Source: QQWI01 sp964522015
GTDB lineage: Bacteria; Bacillota; Clostridia; Peptostreptococcales; Acidaminobacteraceae
DNA: 64,000 nt
NCBI GenBank assembly: GCA_964522015.1
Contig: CAZFST010000023.1
Span: forward strand, 12,475-76,474
Direction of reading: 5' to 3'
Position numbers and translations under genes: made by a program. Position 1 is the first letter of the stretch. The number at the start of each line of letters is the position of its first letter. Positions 1-8,023 of this stretch are shown in pieces. The notes under the pieces were generated by a model that saw only the letters and a list, made by a program, of their open reading frames with translations, was not told where the DNA came from and did not search any database.

Positions 1-1
1 C

Positions 2-811
2 AATACAAAAGACCTCCTCCAAAGTGGCAGACCCATAAATGTCCTAGATGTTGCCAATAAAAACCCGGTGGTGCTACTTGGTAGCAACTTGGTATCAGAG
101 CTTTTCCCTACTGAAAATCCCATTGACCAAGAGGTAATCATCAACGGTATGACTTTTACCGTGATTGGAACCCTTCAAAGTTCAGCCGGTTTTGCCGCTG
201 GTAGCACTGACGATGGGATTATGGTTCCCTACACCACTGCCATGGGTTTAGTCGCAACTGGCTATGTCACTTCCCTAGACATGTACCTAGCAGACGAAAG
301 CCTATCCGATGATACCACTGCAGCTGTAGAAGCCGCACTTAGTAACGCTTTCAACAACAACGAAGATGGTTACAAGGTGTCCAATATGCAAGGCATTCTT
401 GACACCGTGGCAGAAATGACAGGGACCATGAGCTTGATGCTAACAGGGATTGCAGGGATTTCTTTGGTGGTGGGTGGCATCGGCATTATGAATATGATGC
501 TTGTCACAGTCACAGAACGCACCACCGAAATCGGTTTAAGAAAAGCCCTGGGTGCTGAACCCAAGATGATTCAGTGGCAATTTATATTAGAAGCCCTTTT
601 CCTCTCTCTGTTTGGGGGGCTCCTAGGCTTGATTGTCGGTGTGGCAGTGGCTTTTGTGGCCAGCCTTTTAATTGGTACAGCCTTTGTGGTTTCCAGCTTC
701 TCAGTGGTATTGGCCATTGGTTTCTCAGCCATTATTGGCTTAGTATTTGGTTTTGCACCGGCTCAAAAGGCCAGCAAACTAAATCCCATAGACGCCTTAA
801 GAAGCGCGTAA
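2..811 (+). CDS. ABC transporter permease, FtsX/MacB type (C-terminal part)
   Basis: The left edge cuts this gene: the frame is open from base 2 and no true start is visible, so only about 270 C-terminal residues are present. They are the end of a MacB_PCD-like extracytoplasmic domain followed by an FtsX domain with three long hydrophobic segments. The loop after the first segment carries ERTTEIGLRKALGA, the classic FtsX/MacB signature. Family members are the membrane half of exporters for peptides, antibiotics or lipoproteins. The ATPase and any MacA-like adaptor would lie upstream. A two-component system follows 130 bp downstream on the same strand, an arrangement typical of antimicrobial-peptide-responsive exporters. 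That role is inferred from context. Confidence 0.85.
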   Translation, partial: NTKDLLQSGRPINVLDVANKNPVVLLGSNLVSELFPTENPIDQEVIINGMTFTVIGTLQSSAGFAAGSTDDGIMVPYTTAMGLVATGYVTSLDMYLADESLSDDTTAAVEAALSNAFNNNEDGYKVSNMQGILDTVAEMTGTMSLMLTGIAGISLVVGGIGIMNMMLVTVTERTTEIGLRKALGAEPKMIQWQFILEALFLSLFGGLLGLIVGVAVAFVASLLIGTAFVVSSFSVVLAIGFSAIIGLVFGFAPAQKASKLNPIDALRSA

Positions 812-868
812 TAACGTGGTATGAAGTGCGTAAAAGTCCTAAGAAGTGCTCACTAAAAACGTGGTATA
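798..868 (+). repeat. imperfect direct repeat spanning permease end and RR promoter
   Basis: Two copies of a 25-29 bp block lie at 798-822 and 840-868. Both begin TAAGAAG(C/T)GC and end AACGTGGTAT, with a few inserted bases in the second. The first copy includes the permease stop codon. The second runs into the TATAAT at 865-870. The spacing and direct orientation would suit tandem binding of an OmpR-type regulator such as the one encoded just downstream, but a simple local duplication explains it equally well. Confidence 0.5.
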
Positions 869-870
869 AT
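865..870 (+). promoter_or_regulatory. -10 element for the two-component operon
   Basis: A perfect TATAAT lies 70 bp before the response regulator start. No good -35 hexamer sits 16-18 bp upstream (the position holds AGAAGT-like sequence), which would fit an activator-dependent promoter using the flanking direct repeat. Confidence 0.45.
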
Positions 871-940
871 TGAACAAGAACACCTCTAAAAACAATGGCA
901 CCATTGAGAGACACTAAATTTCCAGTAGGCAGGTGAGCAA

Positions 941-1612
941 ATGTTTAATATTTTAGTATGCGAAGATGAAAATCATATTAGAAAGCTCATGGGCGAGTAT
1001 TTGCAACAGGAGAACTATGCCGTGATAGAGTGCCAAAATGGTGAAGAAGCCCTTGAGGCCATGGACAAAACCCATATCGACCTCCTAATTACAGATATCA
1101 TGATGCCCAAAATGGATGGCTATACCCTGGCCGCCATGATTAGAGACTCAGGCAACACCCTGCCAATTTTAATGATTACAGCAAAAGAAACCATCTTAGA
1201 TAAGAAGAAAGGCTTTAACAGTGGCACCGACGACTACATGGTCAAACCCATCGATATGGAAGAAATGCTCATGCGGGTTTCTGCCCTACTGAGGCGGTCA
1301 AAGATTGCCAGCGATCAATTACTGGTGGTTGGCAGCACCACTTTCAACTACGAAAACTTCACTGTCACCATCAATCAAGAAGCCACTACCCTCCCTAAAA
1401 AAGAATTTATGCTGATTTACTTGCTCCTCTCGGGGGCCAATAAAATCTACACAAGGCAGCAGATTATGGATGAAATCTGGGGATACGACACAGAAAGCGA
1501 TGAGCAAACAGTCAATGTCCATATCCGCCGCCTGAGAGAGCGCTTTGAGGGCAACCCTGACTTTGAAATCATCACCGTAAAAGGCCTGGGTTACAAGGCG
1601 GTGAAGGGATGA
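941..1612 (+). CDS. response regulator, OmpR/PhoB family
   Basis: At 223 residues it has the standard length for this family. The receiver domain spans roughly residues 1-115, with the acidic pocket at E9/D10, the phospho-acceptor D52 in LLITDIMMPKMDGY, and a conserved lysine in the DDYMVKP loop. A winged-helix DNA-binding domain follows (residues 130-222) and ends in TVNVHIRRLRERF and GLGYK. It shares 4 bp with the histidine kinase gene that follows, so the two are translationally coupled. The adjacent exporter permease is the likely target or signal partner; this is inference from position. Confidence 0.93.
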   Translation: MFNILVCEDENHIRKLMGEYLQQENYAVIECQNGEEALEAMDKTHIDLLITDIMMPKMDGYTLAAMIRDSGNTLPILMITAKETILDKKKGFNSGTDDYMVKPIDMEEMLMRVSALLRRSKIASDQLLVVGSTTFNYENFTVTINQEATTLPKKEFMLIYLLLSGANKIYTRQQIMDEIWGYDTESDEQTVNVHIRRLRERFEGNPDFEIITVKGLGYKAVKG

Positions 1613-2652
1613 AAAAAATCCTATCTTCCCTCTTCACTAAATATATGATCACTTTTATTGGCATCATGTTCGCTTCAAACGTGGTTTCCACCACCTTTAT
1701 GTTCATCTATTATGGGGTGGACATGCGTCTAGCTCGGCGTATGGTTTTCACCGGAAACGGCACCCCCCTCAGTAGCTTTGCCGTGGGCATTGCCATCACC
1801 ACATTTGTCCTTAGCGCCCTATGCATCTTTATTGCCGTCAGACTGCTGGTAAAGCCCATCAAACAGATTTCTAACGCCTCTAAACAAGTGGCCGCAGGGG
1901 ACTACCAAACCCAAATCACCGTCAAGGGCCACGACGAAGTGGCCCAACTTGCTAAAAGTTTTAACACCATGACTCAAGCCCTGTCTCAAAACGAGTACTT
2001 GCACAAAGACTTTGTTTCCAACGTCTCCCACGAGTTCAAAACCCCTCTGACCTCCCTCCGCGGTTATGCAACACTCCTGAAAAAGCCAAATTTACCAGAG
2101 CATAAACGCCAAGAATACCTGGACATTATGATTGCCGAAACCGAACGCCTGGCCAAAATGACCTCCAGCCTATTAAAACTATCAGAACTTGAGCACCACA
2201 TCACTCCCCTGCACAGTCAAACCTTCAGCCTGGACGAACAAATTCGGGACGCCATTATCGGCCAACAACAGACCTGGGAACAAAAATCCATCACCATGGA
2301 TTTGGATCTTCAACCCACTGAAATCACCGGGGATCAAGAACTGCTCCATCAAGTTTGGGTCAATTTGATTAGCAACGCCATTAAATACTCAAAAGATGGG
2401 GGTTTGATGGTTATTTCTCTTCATGGCCACAAGGGTGTGGTGGTAAAAGTGACAGATAGGGGCATCGGTATGTCCAGAGAAAGCCAAGAGCGCGCCTTTG
2501 ACCGTTTTTATAAAGCTGACCCTTCACGAAATAGCAGCGGCACGGGGTTGGGCCTGGCCATTTGCAAGAAGATTGTGGAACTGCACGGTGGCACATTGAC
2601 GGTTGAAAGCCAGCTAAATCAGGGGAGTACCTTTACAGTAACCCTTAGGTAG
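1609..2652 (+). CDS. sensor histidine kinase
   Basis: This is a 347-residue membrane kinase whose start overlaps the response regulator stop (ATGA). Two transmembrane segments (about 12-35 and 60-80) enclose only a short extracytoplasmic loop, which is typical of kinases sensing within the membrane or through a partner transporter. A HAMP domain follows (80-130), then the dimerisation/phosphoacceptor helix with H141 in VSHEFKTPLTSLRGY. The HATPase_c domain has an N-box (HQVWVNLISNAIKYS), a G1 box (DRGIGM) and a G2 box (GTGLGLAI). The short sensor loop and the preceding FtsX permease suggest a BceS-like arrangement in which the transporter does the sensing. That link is not proven here. Confidence 0.93.
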   Translation: MKKILSSLFTKYMITFIGIMFASNVVSTTFMFIYYGVDMRLARRMVFTGNGTPLSSFAVGIAITTFVLSALCIFIAVRLLVKPIKQISNASKQVAAGDYQTQITVKGHDEVAQLAKSFNTMTQALSQNEYLHKDFVSNVSHEFKTPLTSLRGYATLLKKPNLPEHKRQEYLDIMIAETERLAKMTSSLLKLSELEHHITPLHSQTFSLDEQIRDAIIGQQQTWEQKSITMDLDLQPTEITGDQELLHQVWVNLISNAIKYSKDGGLMVISLHGHKGVVVKVTDRGIGMSRESQERAFDRFYKADPSRNSSGTGLGLAICKKIVELHGGTLTVESQLNQGSTFTVTLR

Positions 2653-2698
2653 CAAAGGGGGACGTAACAGCTTTACTACCTAGTTTAAGGAGAATAAC

Positions 2699-3298
2699 AT
2701 GACTGAAAAAGAAGCATTCATACAGCTGCAGCAACGCCTCTGCGCACAGGGTTTTGAAAATCTTTCCCATATGGAGGATCTGAAAAAGTATTTTAAACCC
2801 CTTGAATTCAAGCGGGGTCAGCAGTTTTTGGACCAAGATGACACGGAATCCAGAATCGCCTATATCGCCAAGGGGCTTTTTCGGTATTACTACCTGACCC
2901 CAAAGGGTGATGATATTACCAAGCACTTTTCCACAGAGGGGGATTTTGTGTCCTCCTACGCCTCTTTAATCTATCAGAGGCCTTCTGCCTACGGTATTGT
3001 GGCAGAAGAAGATGCCACGATTTTGGTAATTGATAAAGATACATATCTTGGCTTACTTGAGAGTGGTGGCCCCTGGGAACGGATTGCCCGCCACTACACC
3101 GAACACATCTACAATTTAAAAGAACTGAGAGAAGCGAGCCTCTTGCTATTAGATGCAAAGGCTCGCTACATAGATTTTTGCCTACGGTACCCATACTTAA
3201 AAGACCGGGTCAAACAAAAGCATTTAGCCACTTTTTTAGGACTCCATCCGGTGACCCTCAGTAAACTCAGAAAAGATGTAAAACTTACTCAAGATTAA
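2699..3298 (+). CDS. Crp/Fnr-family transcriptional regulator
   Basis: The protein has 199 residues and a good AAGGAGAA ribosome binding site. The N-terminal half is a cyclic-nucleotide-binding-type beta barrel (about residues 25-120, including SRIAYIAKGLFRYYY). The C-terminal part is a short helix-turn-helix, KHLATFLGLHPVTLSKLRKD, close to the end of the protein. The architecture matches the small Crp-like regulators whose ligand is usually unknown. There are no cysteines arranged to bind an Fe-S cluster. The gene follows the kinase by 46 bp and could belong to the same transcript. Confidence 0.85.
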   Translation: MTEKEAFIQLQQRLCAQGFENLSHMEDLKKYFKPLEFKRGQQFLDQDDTESRIAYIAKGLFRYYYLTPKGDDITKHFSTEGDFVSSYASLIYQRPSAYGIVAEEDATILVIDKDTYLGLLESGGPWERIARHYTEHIYNLKELREASLLLLDAKARYIDFCLRYPYLKDRVKQKHLATFLGLHPVTLSKLRKDVKLTQD

Positions 3299-3383
3299 GA
3301 TTTGTTAGCCTAGACTAATGCACGGTGGCATTCTTAGGGTTATACTGGTGATAGAAAGTTGATGATACCAAAGGAGACAACCA

Positions 3384-4910
3384 ATGAACCCAACTAGCAC
3401 ACCTAACATTGAACCTATTCACAACAGTTCTAATAGCAGCTCTACCATGGCGCGTTCGCCAATTGAAACCATCCAAAACCAACGCCGGTATTTCCAGCAG
3501 GGAAACACCCACTCCCTTGAATTTAGACGGGAAATGTTGAACAAGCTTTACACAGCCATTATTGCCAACCAAGATAAGATTGCCGCGGCCCTGCAAAAGG
3601 ATTTGGGCAAATCCACCACAGAAACCATCACCACAGAAATTGGCCCCGTACTGTCCGAAATCCGCCAACTCCATAAATCCCTTGCAAAATATATGAAACC
3701 TAAAAAGCGCCGCAATACCCTTGTCAACTTTGGGGCAAAATCCAGGATTTACAGCGAACCCTATGGCAATGTCTTGATTATCGGCCCTTGGAATTATCCC
3801 TTCCAATTGGCAATGGGCCCACTGGCTGGCGCCATTGCAGGTGGCAACACTGTGATTTTAAAGCCTTCAGAACTATCAGAGCACACTTCCAATGTAATTT
3901 TTGACATCATAAAAGCCACCTTCGAATCTAGCTATATCGCTACAATTCTCGGTGGCATTGACGAAACAACCCTACTTTTAAACCAGCGCTTTGATATGAT
4001 TTTCTTCACCGGTTCTCCTGCAGTGGGTTCCATTGTGATGAGTGCCGCTGCAAAACACCTGACTAAAGTGGTGTTAGAACTGGGGGGAAAGAGCCCTTGC
4101 ATTGTAGATGCAACCGCTAACATTGAACTGGCGGCCAAACGGATTGCCTTTGCCAAATTGATTAATGCCGGGCAAACCTGCGTCGCCCCAGACTACTTAC
4201 TGGTGCAAAACACTGTGAAAGATCAATTTATTGCCGCTTACAAACGGGCCGTGGACGTGATGTTTGAAACCACCCCCAATACCCATGGGGATTTTGGCCA
4301 CATCATCAATCAACGTCACTTTAATCGTTTATCTGCTTATCTCAGTAACGGTAAGATTTTATATGGAGGCCATGTGGATGCAGCCAAACTCCACATAGAC
4401 CCCACTTTGATTGATATTGGCACCGCCAAATCTCTACGTGGCGACCAATCAGCAAACGCCACTACTCGTGGCGACCAATCAGCAAACGCCACGAATAGTA
4501 GTGACCTGCCAATTATGAACGATGAGATCTTTGGCCCCATCCTGCCCCTGATTACCTTTGAAGACATCAATGAAATCTTCCCCATCATCGCAAATAATCC
4601 TGATCCCTTGGCACTTTACCTGTTTACAGAAAACCAGGCCTTGCAGGACAGAATCGTAGCCAGAGTCCCATTTGGCGGGGGCGCTATCAACGACGCCCTG
4701 ATGCACTTGACCAATGAGCACTTGCCTTTTGGGGGCCGAGGCACCAGCGGCATGGGGGCTTACCATGGGGCTAAATCCTTTGATGCCTTTACCCACCAAA
4801 AGTCGGTTCTCCACAGCCCCACTTGGTTTGACCTGAGTCTCAAATACCCACCCTTTAAAGAAAAGCAGTTACCGCTGGTGAAGAGGATACTCTACAAAAA
4901 CAAGCTGTAG
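3384..4910 (+). CDS. aldehyde dehydrogenase (NAD(P)+), class-3 like
   Basis: This 508-residue ALDH has the full catalytic set: the WNYPF nucleotide-binding motif near residue 136, general-base E232 in LELGGK, and nucleophile C266 in NAGQTCVAPDYLL. The C-terminal FGGRGTSGMGAYHG segment is typical of the class-3/fatty-aldehyde group. It oxidises an aldehyde to the free acid. Substrate cannot be read from sequence. The start is backed by AAAGGAGACAACC. Residues 352-371 are an inserted pair of ten-residue repeats encoded by a DNA tandem duplication just before the conserved MNDEIFGPILP motif. Family members lack such an insert as far as I recall. It probably forms a surface loop. Confidence 0.92.
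   Translation: MNPTSTPNIEPIHNSSNSSSTMARSPIETIQNQRRYFQQGNTHSLEFRREMLNKLYTAIIANQDKIAAALQKDLGKSTTETITTEIGPVLSEIRQLHKSLAKYMKPKKRRNTLVNFGAKSRIYSEPYGNVLIIGPWNYPFQLAMGPLAGAIAGGNTVILKPSELSEHTSNVIFDIIKATFESSYIATILGGIDETTLLLNQRFDMIFFTGSPAVGSIVMSAAAKHLTKVVLELGGKSPCIVDATANIELAAKRIAFAKLINAGQTCVAPDYLLVQNTVKDQFIAAYKRAVDVMFETTPNTHGDFGHIINQRHFNRLSAYLSNGKILYGGHVDAAKLHIDPTLIDIGTAKSLRGDQSANATTRGDQSANATNSSDLPIMNDEIFGPILPLITFEDINEIFPIIANNPDPLALYLFTENQALQDRIVARVPFGGGAINDALMHLTNEHLPFGGRGTSGMGAYHGAKSFDAFTHQKSVLHSPTWFDLSLKYPPFKEKQLPLVKRILYKNKL
4437..4496 (+). repeat. 30-bp tandem duplication, each unit with palindromic ends, inside ALDH gene
   Basis: Two adjacent 30-bp units (4437-4466 and 4467-4496) are identical over the first 26 bases. 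Each unit carries GTGGCG at one end and its complement CGCCAC 13 bases later, so each can fold into a hairpin. The insert keeps the reading frame and encodes RGDQSANAT twice. It resembles a small palindromic element that entered a permissive loop codon-in-frame. I see no further copy in the window. Confidence 0.8.
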
Positions 4911-4947
4911 TCTTTGCAATCAGAAACTAGCAATAGAATTTAATGCC

Positions 4948-6903
4948 CTACTTAGGGCTTACCTGCACAGCCCTATGAATGACCAGTTCAAGAGATACAG
5001 GATCTGTGATTCCGTCCGGCGCTGCAAATCCAGCAATCATCAAAATACGCGCCAAAGAACTATCATGTAGAAATTCTTCAATGCTGGTTCCGTCGTCTGA
5101 TGTGAATTCAAGGTAGTTTAGAGTGCCCACTTTATAAGGGGCACCTTTTTTCTTTTCTGCAGCGAATCCGAACAGGTAATCAAGGGGGTCCCCTTTTGCT
5201 CTTGCCAATGTTCCGAATGGCAAGAGGGTTTCACCAGTATTGCTGATACCTGCAGCAGTGATAGCAATATCATCGACATACCAGTTTTTAGGTTGAGTAT
5301 TGGTATGGCCCAAGGTTCCCCAGTCAGTCATATATCTGAATCCTAGCAAGATACTCTGTCCGCAATAAGGCCCTAGATCAAAGGCTTGATTGGTCCATCC
5401 GCCAGAATAGCCTGTGAACCCAGGGAGATTTGCAATAATCCCCAAGTAAGCTCTCGGGTGGTAAATAGAACTGGTCGACCCATTTGAAAGACTGGTCCAA
5501 GTTTCACCATTGTCTGTAGAGACCTGAACAAATCCAAAATCCCAAGTACCTTCAATGTTCCAATAACTACGAAAGTTCAGTGTTGCCTCTGAGACAGCTG
5601 TCAAGTTAACTGCTGTATACATCCCAAGATCCGCCAGATCATAACCGCCGCTATACAGGGCGAGATTCCCTGGCTGCATTGGTCCCACTGCACTGGTCCA
5701 TGGCGAGTTCAGATAATCAACACCATTTGCGGTGATATCCGTTATCCGTGGCTCTGGATCAAGCCACCTATAATAGGGTGTCCAGGGATTCAATAAACCA
5801 GGAATCCCATCTGTAAAGGATGCGGTGCGGTTTAAGCCTTCAAAATAGTACTTATTTGCAGGTTTTTTTGAGTTGATAGCTAGTGCAACAACCCAATCAT
5901 TATAAAGCTTCATGAATCGATCTTCATAACCTAGATAGCTGACCGCTTCATCCAGTCCCTCGATACCATTTTTCGAAGCATTCAGTACAGCAGCTGTGAA
6001 CCCTTCCCCTAAACGTTGCTGCAGATAGGAAAAAAGCAAGTAGCAAGCACCAGTATCAGCTGGATTGCCTGGACCTCTGGCTGCCAAGTTTTCATTTAGC
6101 AACACAAGAGAATTAGTTGGTTCGTCCATAAAAGCATCGATAAAGAAATCGGTTTGAAGTTGACTGTAGCCCACTCGCTTGGATTGCAAACCGCCTAACC
6201 CTTCATGAACCCAGGATGCCTCCTCTGGTTTTTTGTCGGTTGTGATCAACCGTGAAAGCGCTCTGACCATGGCCGACTCTACATAATTAGGCCTGTATTC
6301 GCCTACATTGCCATTGCGCCAGGCAGCGTCATCGCCACCAAGCCATTCTTCCCAATTGTCTGGATCAATCCCGATGATATTGCGGTCTGTCATTGATTCT
6401 GACATCAGCGCCCACCAGCTTGGTACATTATAACCGTTTGGATCAGCTCCCCTATGGGATTTATCAATACTTTGGGTAACCAGCAAGATTACCCGTTCCA
6501 CCCCATCTTGAGGCATCAAATAGCCTGGCGTCAAGTAAGTATTCTTTGAGCCATCATGGCTATCTGGTTCTCCTAGTTGCCCTACAACAGTGGGATAAAT
6601 CCGATCGAATTCGGACAGTAGATATTGAATCTCTTCATCTGTCACCACTACTGGATTTCTTGGGTCACCAGATTGATACTGGATATTATCGCATACCCAC
6701 ACCTCTCCGTATTGACCGACAGCACGCTGGGTAAACCACTGTACAAAATAAGTGTTATACAAATAAAGATAGGGCTGCACAATCATTTTTCTCAGTGGCA
6801 CCACAGATGCCGACACACCATCAGTCGGGTCTGCTGTAGGTATTAAAACCAATAGTAGGCAAACTGCCAATAAAACTGCCAGTATTTTTTTAACTCGCTT
6901 CAT
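4948..6903 (-). CDS. secreted metallopeptidase-like protein (M6/M30-like) lacking HExxH
   Basis: The protein has 651 residues. A signal peptide comes first (KR-rich start, hydrophobic core to about residue 25). A gluzincin-like region spans about 40-330, and the rest is a beta-sandwich like those following M6 immune-inhibitor-A peptidases (VSTDNGETWTSLSN, then NWYVDDIAI). In M6/M30 enzymes a HExxH helix is followed about 20-30 residues later by a W..EGL motif holding the third zinc ligand. Here SWVHEGLGGLQ fits the second motif, while the position of the first reads VRALSRLI, with the His and Glu ligands replaced. I therefore infer a catalytically dead adhesin or binding protein. The start has AGGAGG seven bases upstream. 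A short inverted repeat overlaps the stop codon and may terminate transcription. Confidence 0.7.
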   Translation of the reverse strand: MKRVKKILAVLLAVCLLLVLIPTADPTDGVSASVVPLRKMIVQPYLYLYNTYFVQWFTQRAVGQYGEVWVCDNIQYQSGDPRNPVVVTDEEIQYLLSEFDRIYPTVVGQLGEPDSHDGSKNTYLTPGYLMPQDGVERVILLVTQSIDKSHRGADPNGYNVPSWWALMSESMTDRNIIGIDPDNWEEWLGGDDAAWRNGNVGEYRPNYVESAMVRALSRLITTDKKPEEASWVHEGLGGLQSKRVGYSQLQTDFFIDAFMDEPTNSLVLLNENLAARGPGNPADTGACYLLFSYLQQRLGEGFTAAVLNASKNGIEGLDEAVSYLGYEDRFMKLYNDWVVALAINSKKPANKYYFEGLNRTASFTDGIPGLLNPWTPYYRWLDPEPRITDITANGVDYLNSPWTSAVGPMQPGNLALYSGGYDLADLGMYTAVNLTAVSEATLNFRSYWNIEGTWDFGFVQVSTDNGETWTSLSNGSTSSIYHPRAYLGIIANLPGFTGYSGGWTNQAFDLGPYCGQSILLGFRYMTDWGTLGHTNTQPKNWYVDDIAITAAGISNTGETLLPFGTLARAKGDPLDYLFGFAAEKKKGAPYKVGTLNYLEFTSDDGTSIEEFLHDSSLARILMIAGFAAPDGITDPVSLELVIHRAVQVSPK

Positions 6904-6949
6904 TCTGACACCTCCTCAAAACCACTGGTTTTCCACACACAAAAGAAAA

Positions 6950-6973
6950 ACTGCCAATCCTAGAATGGGCAGT
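6950..6973 (-). terminator. riboswitch-associated intrinsic terminator
   Basis: Read on the minus strand, ACTGCC and GGCAGT form the outer stem, with further pairing inside a CTAG loop, followed directly by TTTTTCTTTT. It lies between the riboswitch aptamer and the coding start at 6903. Its 5' arm is the 3' end of the aptamer, so aptamer closure and terminator formation are mutually exclusive. Confidence 0.75.
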
Positions 6974-7050
6974 CGGTCGATCATGGCGGAATCCGCTTTA
7001 GATTCGGACTTTGCGTCCCCAGCTTTTACTGGGTTTGCTTAATCACGTTT
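6967..7050 (-). promoter_or_regulatory. GEMM-I (cyclic-di-GMP-I class) riboswitch aptamer
   Basis: On the minus strand the order of conserved elements matches GEMM-I: GCAAACC, a hairpin CCCAG/CTGGG with an A-rich loop, the hallmark GGGACGCAAAGTCC, a second hairpin GAATC/GATTC with loop TAAAGCG, then ATGATCGACCGACTGCCC, which aligns with the family's 3' segment of the type ATGATAGCCAGGTTGCC. The base before GCAAACC (position 20 in the Vc2 numbering as I recall it) is A rather than the usual G. The aptamer controls the secreted peptidase-like gene. Overlap with the terminator predicts an ON switch. Confidence 0.82.
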
Positions 7051-7090
7051 CTGTATTTAAGCTTTGATTGAATCACGTTTGTTTTTTAGA

Positions 7091-7120
7091 TTTATACCCT
7101 CTTTGGGCTAAATCAATCAA
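7091..7120 (-). promoter_or_regulatory. promoter for riboswitch and 4948-6903 gene
   Basis: On the minus strand, TTGATT (7120-7115), an 18-bp spacer and TATAAA (7096-7091) lie just upstream of the aptamer. This would give a leader of about 180 nt. The leader begins with two copies of AACGTGATT. Confidence 0.5.
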
Positions 7121-7129
7121 AATTGCGGC

Positions 7130-7867
7130 TTATTCCTCTAATACACAAAAGCTAAGGCCCGGGTAAATCATGGATTCACAAATCTCGTCACGACTATAAA
7201 AGCGGGTTTCTGTAATACTAAAATTATCAAACCTATAAATCAGACAACTGCAACTTTCAGGGTCAATCAACCAATACTCTTCAACACCAGATTCCCTGTA
7301 TAAATTGAGCTTCTTAAACTGCTCTTTAGTAGAGTTGCTGGGTGATAGTACCTCAACCACCAATCTGGGGACACCTTTATATTTGCCCTTTTCATCGGTC
7401 TCATCACGCCAATTGCATATCACTAATAGGTCTGGTTGCACGATGTTATCTCTATATTCCCCTGTTCTTATTTTAAGAAAAACATCAAAAGGGGACATAA
7501 ACACATCACAAGGTTTACCCTCCAAATACCGATCCATTTGAACATGCAATCTTGAGATTACCCGCTGATGAAAAACATTGGGTGCGCTGAGTAGATAGAT
7601 TTCCCCATCGATATACTCGTAGCGATTGTGCGTGTTTTCGTTCATATGCAAGAATTCTTCGTAACTCATCTTTACCCGGTTGTAATTGTACTTTGCTACT
7701 ATTTCTTCAGAAACTGATGGCGCAAAATGATCTTCATCTGCTTCTGTCTGTTGTTGCGTGAGTTTGGCAATAATTTCGCCATTCTTAGTGATATAGACTG
7801 GTTCGTTGGCACATAGCCTTAAATACTTTCCAAAGGAATTTTTAACATCTGTAGACGTGACTTTCAT
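7130..7867 (-). CDS. Phd/YefM antitoxin-like domain fused to Uma2 (DUF820) nuclease-like domain
   Basis: I place the start at 7867, where GGGAG precedes MKVTSTDVKNSFGKYL. Upstream in-frame codons lack a binding site. Residues 1-45 resemble the Phd/YefM DNA-binding fold (FGKYLRLCANEPVYITKNGE). The remainder is a Uma2-family PD-(D/E)xK domain: YEYIDGEIYLL, VQPDLLVIC and PRLVVEVLSPSN supply the acidic residues, and VEEYWLIDPE is a typical Uma2 tail. Uma2 proteins are predicted nucleases of unknown role that are often numerous in genomes. No separate toxin or antitoxin gene is adjacent. The fusion suggests that the nuclease-like domain is brought to its own promoter or to a specific site. Confidence 0.82.
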   Translation of the reverse strand: MKVTSTDVKNSFGKYLRLCANEPVYITKNGEIIAKLTQQQTEADEDHFAPSVSEEIVAKYNYNRVKMSYEEFLHMNENTHNRYEYIDGEIYLLSAPNVFHQRVISRLHVQMDRYLEGKPCDVFMSPFDVFLKIRTGEYRDNIVQPDLLVICNWRDETDEKGKYKGVPRLVVEVLSPSNSTKEQFKKLNLYRESGVEEYWLIDPESCSCLIYRFDNFSITETRFYSRDEICESMIYPGLSFCVLEE

Positions 7868-7942
7868 ATAAGTCTCCCTTCTAGCCTTCGTACACCGGTT
7901 CATTAATTCATGGCTTAATTACTTGATTGCTTCATCTAATTA

Positions 7943-7982
7943 ATTATAGCCATTTTAGCTAATTTAGTCAATTGCATTGCAA
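7943..7982 (-). promoter_or_regulatory. strong promoter and palindrome upstream of Phd-Uma2 gene
   Basis: Minus strand: TTGACT (7971-7966), exactly 17 bp, TATAAT (7948-7943). An 11-bp palindrome TTGCA-T-TGCAA (7972-7982) abuts the -35 box and is a candidate operator for the gene's own Phd-like domain. Confidence 0.65.
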
Positions 7983-8023
7983 ATCAAACTGACATCAGCA
8001 ACAAATCAAATTCTAAGCTATAT

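Noticed and set aside
574..873. Plus-strand Trp/Cys-rich frame overlapping the permease end
   Set aside because: It overlaps the FtsX coding frame and has no signal for translation.
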